Shown here piece after piece: positions 1-6,488 of a stretch of 16,988 nucleotides of DNA. The DNA lies in assembly GCA_964468725.1 (NCBI GenBank), contig CAYXVU010000130.1, forward strand, positions 1 to 16,988, written 5' to 3'. A model generated the notes under the pieces. That model worked only from the letters and a program-made list of their open reading frames with translations, was not told the DNA's origin and ran no database searches. How positions within the stretch are numbered: position 1 is the first letter of the stretch; the number at the start of each line of letters is the position of its first letter. The position numbers and the translations under genes are program-made. Source of the stretch: CAYXVU01 sp964468725 (GTDB lineage Bacteria; Acidobacteriota; Blastocatellia; UBA7656).

Positions 1-75
1 GTCAGTGCAGTTCTGGCAATCTGTGCCATCGTTTATGCCTTTTATTCGGTCATTCGATTTGCCAATCGCCTTTGA
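1..75 (+). CDS. C-terminal end of a membrane protein (5' part outside window)
   Basis: Frame 1 is open from the first base and ends at TGA 73-75. It gives 24 residues that are mostly hydrophobic (VSAVLAICAIVYAFYSV) followed by a short basic tail (IRFANRL). This looks like a last transmembrane helix with a positively charged end. The family cannot be named from so little sequence. The following 211 bases up to the VWA gene hold no convincing gene; a weak hairpin (AGGCT/AGCCT, 89-106) follows the stop but has no T-run. That this is a true gene end is an inference from hydrophobicity and frame only. Confidence 0.5.
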   Translation, partial: VSAVLAICAIVYAFYSVIRFANRL

Positions 76-286
76 TATTCCCCTCGCTAGGCTTGAGATT
101 TAGCCTGCACCTCTCGCCTTCACAAAAAACTCCTCATAAAATGGTTACGGCAGGCCACGCGCAGGCAAAACTCCGACATCCAACCCTCGCGTTTCGCAAG
201 ATGGGTCGGCGTGTGTAAGATGCGAGCGACTTCGACGCCGGATTGAGCGAGTCCGTTTACGCAAATTTGTCTATGGAGTATTGGCG

Positions 287-1852
287 ATGTCGAAAAGAAT
301 TTCCCGCGCACTTCTGTCTATCAGTTTGATAGCTGTGATGGTTGCTTTTCTACTGCCCCCCGCCACTGCGACAGCGAATTCAGGGGAACCCGGCCAGACC
401 TCTTCGCGCACTTCGCAGAGTACAGATAAAACGAAACGCCGCGAGCCGCCTCCTTTTGATCGTCCTCCCTTGAGCAGCGGCGATTCCAATTCGACGAACG
501 AGACTGCGACCTCACCGCCAAAAACTTCGCCAACGACAACCAGTCGCCGAGGCAACTCTACGAGTCAACCGGGCAGCACCTCTTCTTCCACTCGACCGAA
601 CGATTCTCGTACACGTCCAACCGACCCGGATGAGGATTCGGTTAATGGCACCGATATTGATAACCCCAATGCGGCGCGCACCAATCAGCCACCTGTAATG
701 CGCCGTCCGACGGATTCGCGTTCCGGAAATCCCGAACCGCAGCCGCGTACAAAGCCCGTCCTCCGAAGACCCGGTGACCCCGATCCGGCAACCGACCCCC
801 GTCCGGCAGAGGACGAGCGCCCGCGCCGTCAAAGCGGCGGGCAAGCAGGCGATGACGAGATCATCCGGCTTGATTCGACCCTCGTCAACATTCCGGTTTT
901 GGTCAGTGATCGGAGCGGACGCTACGTGCCACGTCTGCGCGCCAACGATTTTTATGTTTATGAAGATGGCGAGCAGCAGGAGGTCGCTTTCTTTGGCGAT
1001 GAGATGGTTCCATTCAATGTCGTGCTGTTGCTTGATGTCAGTCCGAGTGTCAACGATAGTCAGACAGAGATTCGCAATGCGGCGCTTGAATTCATTCGGC
1101 AAATGCGCGCTAATGACCGCGTGATGATTGTCTCTTTTGATCGGACAGTTCACTACCTGACCGATTTCACGAGCAACCGCCGGGACTTGGAGGCGGCGAT
1201 TCAAAACGTTCGCATCGGCGATGGTACGAGCGTTTATGATGCGGTTTATGATGTCGTTGCGCGGCGTTTGAATAGCCTTGATGGGCGCAAAGCCTTGATT
1301 CTCCTCTCAGATGGCGAAGACACAACCAGCCGTCGCGCCAGCTATGATAGTGCAGTGGATTTGGTCGAAGAGTCCGATGTTTTGGTCTATGGCATCCGTT
1401 ATCCGGGTACGAACGTCAATATGCGGCGCACGCCGAATCGAGATCGGGATTGGGACATTCCGCAGATTCGATTGCCCTTTCCCTGGCCGCGCCGCCGGGG
1501 TGGAAACTTCGCCGACTCGCAAAGCAATCTATCAGGGGGTGGGAAGACTTATGCGACCCCTGCGCCGCAGTGGTCGCGGCGCGGCGGGCAGGGCGATTTT
1601 ATGGCCGACATTACTACTGCGGGCGGCGGCCCGGTTTATGATGCGGAAAAGATCGCCGATCTATCGCGCTTGACTTCACGCATTGCCGAAGAGTTGCGCC
1701 ACGTTTATGTGTTGAGCTATTACCCGACAAATTCGCTGACCAATGGCGGTTACCGTTCGATTCGCATTCGCGTCAGAGGGCGCGATGATATTGCGGTTCG
1801 CCACCGTCGCGGCTATAACGCGCGCGACTTCAATGCGCGACCGGGAAATTGA
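287..1852 (+). CDS. Secreted VWFA-related protein (acidobacterial VWA type)
   Basis: 521 residues. A signal peptide covers about residues 1-32 (KRISRALLSISLIAVMVAFLL, ending ATATA). A long low-complexity, probably disordered stretch rich in Ser, Thr, Pro and Arg runs to about 185. Next comes the beta segment typical of the acidobacterial VWFA-related family (LVNIPVLVSD..., ending DFYVYEDGEQQEV), then a von Willebrand A domain. The metal-ion (MIDAS) motif is complete: D250-x-S252-x-S254, T314 and D342 (LSDGED). A Trp/Arg/Gly-rich insert lies between the VWA core and the C-terminal YVLSYYPTN / RRGYNA segment. Such proteins probably bind extracellular ligands or matrix; the exact role is unknown. 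ATG 287 is chosen because GGAG at 275-278 is 8 bases upstream; an in-frame TTG at 281 lies too close to that site. The stop is 8 bases before the assembly gap. The family call is firm, the function is not. Confidence 0.85.
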   Translation: MSKRISRALLSISLIAVMVAFLLPPATATANSGEPGQTSSRTSQSTDKTKRREPPPFDRPPLSSGDSNSTNETATSPPKTSPTTTSRRGNSTSQPGSTSSSTRPNDSRTRPTDPDEDSVNGTDIDNPNAARTNQPPVMRRPTDSRSGNPEPQPRTKPVLRRPGDPDPATDPRPAEDERPRRQSGGQAGDDEIIRLDSTLVNIPVLVSDRSGRYVPRLRANDFYVYEDGEQQEVAFFGDEMVPFNVVLLLDVSPSVNDSQTEIRNAALEFIRQMRANDRVMIVSFDRTVHYLTDFTSNRRDLEAAIQNVRIGDGTSVYDAVYDVVARRLNSLDGRKALILLSDGEDTTSRRASYDSAVDLVEESDVLVYGIRYPGTNVNMRRTPNRDRDWDIPQIRLPFPWPRRRGGNFADSQSNLSGGGKTYATPAPQWSRRGGQGDFMADITTAGGGPVYDAEKIADLSRLTSRIAEELRHVYVLSYYPTNSLTNGGYRSIRIRVRGRDDIAVRHRRGYNARDFNARPGN

Positions 1853-1859
1853 GAATCAG

Positions 1860-1959
1860 NNNNNNNNNNNNNNNNNNNNNNNNNNNNNNNNNNNNNNNNN
1901 NNNNNNNNNNNNNNNNNNNNNNNNNNNNNNNNNNNNNNNNNNNNNNNNNNNNNNNNNNN
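1860..1959. other. Assembly gap, 100 N
   Basis: Exactly 100 consecutive N. The round number suggests a scaffolding placeholder rather than a measured length. It lies between two converging genes, and the minus-strand FmdE gene runs into it, so the true 3' end of that gene and any terminators between the two genes are missing. Confidence 0.98.
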
Positions 1960-2491
1960 GCCCGTCGCGCACCACTTCCCGCCGGTCATTGACGCCTTCG
2001 CCACATTCATCACAAGCAATACGCGAGATCGGTCTGCCGGGTTGGTCTTGCTCGGTGAGGTTGATCTTAACGCGCTCGATTTTGAAGAGCGCCTCTTCGG
2101 GTAGGAATTTGTAGGCTTGCAGTTGGCGTTCGTACTTGCTTTCAATTTCAGGAAAGGTCAGGTCGGCGATAGCGCGCGATGAATCGAGCGCGACGATGCG
2201 CACAGCATCGCCGGTCTTCGCATTGAAAAATGTCGCAGCGAGTTTGCCGTAGTCGTGATACTTGAGCGTGCGCTTGCCCAACCGGCAGCCGGTTACGGTG
2301 TTGATGGCGTCGGCGGCGCAGCGATCAATTTCAACGTAGACGATAATGCTCTTGTAATCCGCGCCGCGCGGGTCACGGATGCCGATCTTTTCACAACCGA
2401 GCATCGCCATGCGCACGCCCAACACTTGCCCCGCACACATATGCCCGTGCGCTTCTTCCGCGCGTTTCAATAGTGCTTCGAATGTTTCCAT
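1960..2491 (-). CDS. FmdE-family protein (C-terminus lost in assembly gap)
   Basis: 177 residues are readable. The N-terminal motif AHGHMCAGQVLGVRMA (H15, H17, C19) is the metal-binding signature of the FmdE family, which takes its name from subunit E of formylmethanofuran dehydrogenase. A CDECG motif near the visible end is the first half of the C-terminal zinc finger often fused to this domain; the second Cys pair should lie in the gap. The domain also occurs in bacteria without methanofuran, where its role is poorly known and sometimes linked to molybdenum enzymes. The start at 2491 (METFEALL) matches the usual family length. An in-frame ATG at 2575 overlaps the NamZ stop (ATGGCTAG) and could give a coupled, longer form, but its extra 28 residues look unlike the family. 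Last gene of the SDR-NamZ-FmdE run. Confidence 0.8.
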
Positions 2492-2567
2492 AACGCAGTA
2501 AAGCTTAATCGCAATGCAGCCACGCCGCAAAGCGGCAATAGACTGTGGCCGAATCTCGGCGCGTTCG

Positions 2568-3734
2568 CTAGCCATATAGCAGATACCGGCTTCTGAGTTC
2601 GGCAAAGTCATCGAGCAGAGGTTGCCAGCCGGATTCGATCTCCTCTGCTGATAAGCCGCTTTCAATTTGTCCGCGCAGTTGTGCGCTGCCGTTTATGACA
2701 TCGAAAGGCAGTTTGTCATGAACATATTCGTATGGCGGCATCTGCCATGCGAATTTGCTCGGGTAGAGCCGACGAGTTGCGCTGATGATGGCTACGCCGG
2801 TGATGACCGGTTTGAAGGCGCTGCGGTCGGTGACGTGCAATTGCAAACCGCCGCACGTTTTGCCTGTGAATTTGTGGAAGGTTGGCTGGAAAAACAACGG
2901 GCGAAAGATGACGCCGGGCAATTGATCTTTTCCTAGTTCGGCAATCAAATCATACGGCTCAATGTAGGGTGCGCCGATGATTTCAAAAGGGCGAGTCGTC
3001 CCGCGACCTTCGGAGATTTGCGTCCCTTCGAACATCACACTGCCAGGATAGACGACAGCCGTTTCCGGAGTTGGGATGTTTGGTGAGGGCATCACCCATG
3101 GTAGCCCTGTGACTCCAAAATAATGTTCTCGCCGCCAGCCTTGCATCTCGACAACTTGTAGATCACACCCGATGCCGAACTCTTGATTGAACATCACGGC
3201 CAATTCGCCGACCGTCATCGCATGGCGCATAGGAATCGGAAACATCCCGACGAAGGAATGAAACTCCGATTCAAGCAAGTTGCCTTCGATTTGCTTCCCG
3301 CCAATAGGGTTCGGGCGATCCAAGACGATGAAGCGTCTGCCGCATTCGCGCGCCGCTTCCATCGCCAACGCCATCGTGTAGATGAAGGTGTAAACGCGCG
3401 TACCGACGTCTTGCACATCGAACACGAGGGCATCAACCTCCGCGAGCATCTCCGGCAGCGGTTTGCGTGTCTCGCCGTAGAGTGAATAACAAGGCCGCCC
3501 GGTTCGGCGATCCTGAAACGATTGCCACTCGATCATATTGTCTTGAGTCTCGGCGCGAATGCCGTGCTGCGGTCCGAAGAGAGTAGTGAGTCGGATTTGC
3601 GGATGCTGATGGAAGAGATCAGCCGCGTGTTCGAAGCGCGAATTGATCGAGGCCGGATTGACGATCAAGCCAACGCGCGCATCGGTGACAAGATCAAGAT
3701 GCGATTCAAGAAAAACTTCTAAACCGAGCTTCAT
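2568..3734 (-). CDS. DUF1343 / NamZ-like exo-beta-N-acetylmuramidase family protein
   Basis: 388 residues, full length for the family. Recognisable family blocks are VGLIVNPAS (21-29), LFGPQHG (52-58) followed by QDNMIEW (64-70), VFDVQDVGTRVYT (104-116) and LDRPNPIGG. NamZ of Bacillus subtilis (YbbC) removes MurNAc from the non-reducing end of peptidoglycan fragments, so a role in cell-wall turnover or MurNAc salvage is likely. I see no signal peptide, so this copy may act in the cytoplasm, or on imported muropeptides. In many relatives the motif reads GPEHG; here it is GPQHG, which may mark a subfamily. It starts 27 bases after the SDR stop and ends next to the FmdE gene, so the three are probably co-transcribed. 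The family is sure; activity on MurNAc is inferred. Confidence 0.85.
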   Translation of the reverse strand: MKLGLEVFLESHLDLVTDARVGLIVNPASINSRFEHAADLFHQHPQIRLTTLFGPQHGIRAETQDNMIEWQSFQDRRTGRPCYSLYGETRKPLPEMLAEVDALVFDVQDVGTRVYTFIYTMALAMEAARECGRRFIVLDRPNPIGGKQIEGNLLESEFHSFVGMFPIPMRHAMTVGELAVMFNQEFGIGCDLQVVEMQGWRREHYFGVTGLPWVMPSPNIPTPETAVVYPGSVMFEGTQISEGRGTTRPFEIIGAPYIEPYDLIAELGKDQLPGVIFRPLFFQPTFHKFTGKTCGGLQLHVTDRSAFKPVITGVAIISATRRLYPSKFAWQMPPYEYVHDKLPFDVINGSAQLRGQIESGLSAEEIESGWQPLLDDFAELRSRYLLYG

Positions 3735-3761
3735 AACTCTTTTATCCGGCTACAGGAATCG

Positions 3762-4523
3762 TCAGCCGCAAAGCACAGAGCCGCCGTTGACGTTCAAAAT
3801 CTCGCCGGTAACGTGGCTGGCCAAACTCGACGCGAGGAAGAGAATTGGCCCGGCAATCTCCTCTGCCGTTGCAACGCGGCCAAGCGGAATGAGCGAGCGA
3901 ACCTTACGCCGCACTTTCACATCGTTTAATGCTTCGGTCGTCATGTCGGTAATGACCCAACCGGGAGCGACGCAGTTGACGGTGATGCCTTGCGGGCCAA
4001 GCTCTGCGGCTAGCGATTTCGTTATGGAGATGGTCGCGCCTTTGGTTGCCGCGTAGTGGGAGTGAAAGGCTTCTCCTCGTTGCCCTGCCGTCGAAGCGAT
4101 CAGAATCATCGTGCCTTGCTTGCGCGGCAGCATGACGCGCGCCGCTTCGTGACAACAGGCGTAGATGGATTTCAAATTCACATCAAGCGTCTCATCCCAC
4201 TGATATTCGGTCATCTCCGCAATCGCTGCTTCTTTCCAGATACCTGCATTGGCGACGAGGATATCGAGTTGCCCGAATCGCTTGATGGTTGCCTCGAACA
4301 TCTTTTTGACCGCTGCGGGACGGGCTACGTCTGCGCGAATGACGAGCGGTTCTGCGCCGAGTTCGCGGCATTGAGCGGCGACTTGCTCAGCAGCGTCGCG
4401 GTCGCTGCGACAGTTGATGACGATGCCTTTGACTCCGGCTTTGGCAAATAGGATGGCCGCCGCCGCGCCGATGCCGCGCGAGGCTCCGGTGATGAGTGCG
4501 ATTTTGTTGGTCAAGCTAATCAT
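3762..4523 (-). CDS. SDR-family NAD(P)-dependent oxidoreductase (FabG-like)
   Basis: 253 residues, the standard length of a classical short-chain dehydrogenase/reductase. The cofactor motif is T12-GASRGIG-19, the structural NAG motif is at 92-94, and the catalytic tetrad is N116, S144, Y157 and K161 (YAATK). The ending LNVNGGSVLCG resembles 3-oxoacyl-ACP reductases (FabG group), but SDR substrate choice cannot be read from these motifs and sugar or alcohol dehydrogenases look alike. No acyl-carrier or other fatty-acid gene is nearby, and the downstream partner is a NamZ-like protein, so a sugar substrate is possible. No clear Shine-Dalgarno site precedes ATG 4523. First gene of the SDR-NamZ-FmdE run; its promoter should lie in 4524-4795. 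Confidence 0.87.
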   Translation of the reverse strand: MISLTNKIALITGASRGIGAAAAILFAKAGVKGIVINCRSDRDAAEQVAAQCRELGAEPLVIRADVARPAAVKKMFEATIKRFGQLDILVANAGIWKEAAIAEMTEYQWDETLDVNLKSIYACCHEAARVMLPRKQGTMILIASTAGQRGEAFHSHYAATKGATISITKSLAAELGPQGITVNCVAPGWVITDMTTEALNDVKVRRKVRSLIPLGRVATAEEIAGPILFLASSLASHVTGEILNVNGGSVLCG

Positions 4524-4795
4524 GGTGATGATGGTCAGTCCGGGTTATTCGTTTCCCGGTGAAAAAACAGACAAGGGCGGGGCAGAATCGGTCTTACGGA
4601 AGAGGCACGAAGAACAAAGAGCAAGCGAAGCCTTCGGCCTCTCTCTTTTGGCCCGAATTTGTCAGGGCATCTTCTGCTTCTCGGCCATGACAAATTCATT
4701 GATTGCATCTCTGCGGTGAAAAGATTTCTGCCTAGCCGACGGGTGAATAAAAAGGGATAGAGTGTGGCCTGTGCCATTCGAAGGCTAGTGAGCAA
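4524..4795. other. Noncoding stretch with degenerate repeat-like sequence
   Basis: 272 bases between the amidotransferase stop and the SDR start. Short open frames here have no family features or ribosome sites. On the minus strand the segments CTTTGTTCTTCGTGCCTC (about 4600-4617) and TTTTCACCGCAGAGATGCAA (about 4702-4721) resemble, from memory, a degenerate intergenic repeat common in Acidobacteriota and some other environmental phyla. They flank the inverted repeat listed separately. The SDR promoter must lie here, but no good -35/-10 pair is obvious. Confidence 0.45.
4655..4697. repeat. Inverted repeat / stem-loop
   Basis: Arms GAATTTGTCA (4655-4664) and TGACAAATTC (4688-4697) are perfect 10-bp complements. 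After one G-A mismatch the stem continues with GGC/GCC (4666-4668 and 4684-4686), leaving a 15-base loop. No T-run follows on either strand, so it is not a standard intrinsic terminator. It may be a REP- or MITE-like unit. Confidence 0.65.
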
Positions 4796-5557
4796 TCATC
4801 CGGTGATGACGGCGCTGTGTTCGCGTTGGCGCGCATATTCCCGTGCCACAGCGATGAAATGTTCGAAGATGGTTTGCGAAAATTCGTCCATACGCCAGTT
4901 GACTTCCGGGTGCCATTGTACGCCGAGCACGAACTGTTCGGGGTCGGTGCTGACGACGGCTTCGATAATTCCGTCAGCCGCCCACGCGATGGGCTCAAGC
5001 CCCCGACCGACGACATCAATGGCTTGGTGATGATGGCTGTTGACGCCGATCTTCGTTGTGCCTGCGAGTTTGGCAAGCAGGGTATCTTCAGTGATGTTGA
5101 TCGAATGTGAGCGTCGCCAAAATACATCGCCCTGCATGTGTTTAAGCGAGTCTTTTACTTCCGAGTGAATGTCTTGAATCAGGGTGCCGCCGCGATAGAC
5201 ATTGAGCGATTGAATGCCGAAGCAGATGGCCATAATCGGCATGCGGCGTTCTTCTGCGGCTGCCAAGAGCAAGGCGTCGGTTTCATCGCGTTTGGGAACG
5301 ACGGGGCCGAGACCGGGTTTCGGTTCATGCCCGTAGCGCATCGGGTCTACATCATTGACTGCGCCCGACAAACAGATAGCATCGAGTTTATCAACGATGG
5401 CATCAATAAATTGTGGTTCGGGGATCAGCGGCAGAAGAATCGGGGTTCCGCCCGCGGCGTAGATTGCCTCCGCATAGGTTTCGCGCAATTCAAAGTAATT
5501 CGTTTCCCAATTATATCGGCACGGGATGCCAACCGATGGCCTGAACATATCGCTCAA
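4796..5557 (-). CDS. Class I glutamine amidotransferase, PuuD / peptidase C26 type
   Basis: 253 residues from TTG 5557, almost the same length as E. coli PuuD, which hydrolyses gamma-glutamyl-GABA in putrescine breakdown. The motifs are LSGAVNDVDP, the nucleophile elbow ICFGIQ with C112, and WHPE with H216 and E218, giving a complete Cys-His-Glu triad. The elbow normally reads ICRGxQ; here Phe replaces the Arg, which may point to another gamma-glutamyl substrate. Start choice: a GAGGTGA site (5563-5569) is 5 bases before TTG 5557 but 14 before ATG 5548. The longest frame starts at ATG 5641, which falls inside the -10 box of the promoter and is rejected. Monocistronic with its own promoter; no other putrescine genes are near. 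The family is firm, the substrate is not. Confidence 0.85.
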   Translation of the reverse strand: MSDMFRPSVGIPCRYNWETNYFELRETYAEAIYAAGGTPILLPLIPEPQFIDAIVDKLDAICLSGAVNDVDPMRYGHEPKPGLGPVVPKRDETDALLLAAAEERRMPIMAICFGIQSLNVYRGGTLIQDIHSEVKDSLKHMQGDVFWRRSHSINITEDTLLAKLAGTTKIGVNSHHHQAIDVVGRGLEPIAWAADGIIEAVVSTDPEQFVLGVQWHPEVNWRMDEFSQTIFEHFIAVAREYARQREHSAVITG

Positions 5558-5562
5558 CTTTC

Positions 5563-5569
5563 TCACCTC
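5563..5569 (-). promoter_or_regulatory. Shine-Dalgarno site deciding a TTG start
   Basis: GAGGTGA on the minus strand, 5 bases before TTG 5557. The neighbouring ATG 5548 would be 14 bases away, which is too far for normal initiation. Confidence 0.6.
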
Positions 5570-5636
5570 ACGAACCTGGGATAGCCGTAGAAAACAGGGA
5601 CTCTCGGCGCGACTCTGATGGTATTTCAGAAGCCGT

Positions 5637-5666
5637 AGCATAGCCCTCAGCGATTGTGATTGTCAA
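5637..5666 (-). promoter_or_regulatory. Sigma70-like promoter of the amidotransferase gene
   Basis: On the minus strand TTGACA (5666-5661, perfect -35) and TATGCT (5642-5637, 4 of 6 for -10) are 18 bases apart. Transcription would start near 5630, leaving about 70 bases of leader before TTG 5557. Confidence 0.65.
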
Positions 5667-5832
5667 TCGAAGCGACTGGTCAGGTGAGAGTGGCCTCGGT
5701 GTTGGGAAGATGGCGAAAAGTTTGCTGAGAAAACTCTATAAGAGCGCCCAGTCTATCATTATCCACCGTCACTGATGGCCGACTCTTTAGCAGCGCCCTG
5801 TTGCTTTGACCTCTATATAAGGTTGGGAGTCA

Positions 5833-5903
5833 TCAGAGAGACCGGCGAAAGTCGGTACGGCTTGTCTCTTTTGCAACGGTAAGTGTTCCGCCGGTCTCTC
5901 TGA
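5833..5903. repeat. 15-bp perfect inverted repeat enclosing a GAAA-capped hairpin
   Basis: Arms TCAGAGAGACCGGCG (5833-5847) and CGCCGGTCTCTCTGA (5889-5903) pair perfectly over 15 bp around 41 bases. As plus-strand RNA an alternative inner hairpin forms: ACCGGC-GAAA-GTCGGT (5841-5856), with one G-U pair and a GNRA loop, which competes with the long stem. It lies 14 bases past the DinB stop. No T-run follows on the minus strand (TTATATAG comes 13 bases later), so it may be an atypical terminator, an mRNA-stabilising hairpin or a structured RNA. Confidence 0.65.
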
Positions 5904-5917
5904 AGCTGTGATGCAGA

Positions 5918-6427
5918 TTAGAACGGGCTTTCATCGGCTGAGGGCCCGTAGATCGAAGGTACGGGCACATCGTTGAGTCGTAAATAGACGCTCAGTTGAC
6001 CGCGATGGTGAATGATGTGATTCATCACAAAAGAGCGCAACACAGCGATGCGCGGCATCGTAAAGAGCGTGTTGCCGCCCAACAAAAGCGACCAGTTGCC
6101 AAAGAGTTGTTCATCGCTGGCTCCGGCGATGGCGTCGCGCGCAGCAGCGGCATTCTTGTCAAAGAGTTCTAACAACTCTGCTTGTGAAGCGGCGGTTGGC
6201 GCTTTCGGCGCCGGTGCATCGGGCGGATTCATATCGAAAGAATCGCCATTGACTGTCAACACGCTCCAGGTCAGCATATGGGCAATATGAGAGGCCAGAT
6301 TGCCCATCAGCATAGATTTTTCGTGTGGTTTCCAACCGAACTTATCATCCGGGACGCGTGCTAAAACCTTGCGTGTTGTTTCGACTTCGTGATCGAATTC
6401 CGGTAGCAATGATTGACTAAGTGCCAT
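5918..6427 (-). CDS. DinB-family protein
   Basis: 169 residues, normal length for the DinB/YfiT four-helix bundle. The three expected metal-binding histidines are visible: H47 in NLASHIAH, and H137 and H141 in NHIIHHRGQL. Characterised members use such a site in thiol-dependent transferases (bacillithiol or mycothiol), but most are functionally unknown. A strong ribosome site (GAGGAG, 8 bases before ATG 6427) supports the start. It follows the molybdoenzyme gene after 61 bases on the same strand and is probably the last gene of the HxlR operon. That context suggests a detoxification or thiol-linked role, which is inference. Confidence 0.85.
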   Translation of the reverse strand: MALSQSLLPEFDHEVETTRKVLARVPDDKFGWKPHEKSMLMGNLASHIAHMLTWSVLTVNGDSFDMNPPDAPAPKAPTAASQAELLELFDKNAAAARDAIAGASDEQLFGNWSLLLGGNTLFTMPRIAVLRSFVMNHIIHHRGQLSVYLRLNDVPVPSIYGPSADESPF

Positions 6428-6488
6428 GATTTTTTCTCCTCTTCCACTTGAAGTGATTTTGCGTGTTTGGGGTATCGCCCATCAGCTT

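Noticed and set aside
512..1204. 230-codon minus-strand frame
   Set aside because: Antisense shadow of the VWA gene, which has a complete metal-binding motif and signal peptide.
4535..4795. 86-codon minus-strand frame between the amidotransferase and SDR genes
   Set aside because: It crosses the inverted repeat and repeat-like sequence, is rich in Arg/Ser as shadow translations are, and has no ribosome site.
5558..5641. N-terminal extension of the amidotransferase from ATG 5641
   Set aside because: That ATG sits in the -10 box and the extra 28 residues do not resemble the family.
5833..5903. Cyclic-di-GMP (GEMM) riboswitch, suggested by the GAAA hairpin
   Set aside because: The conserved GEMM core outside the tetraloop hairpin is not recognisable, and there is no plus-strand gene downstream.
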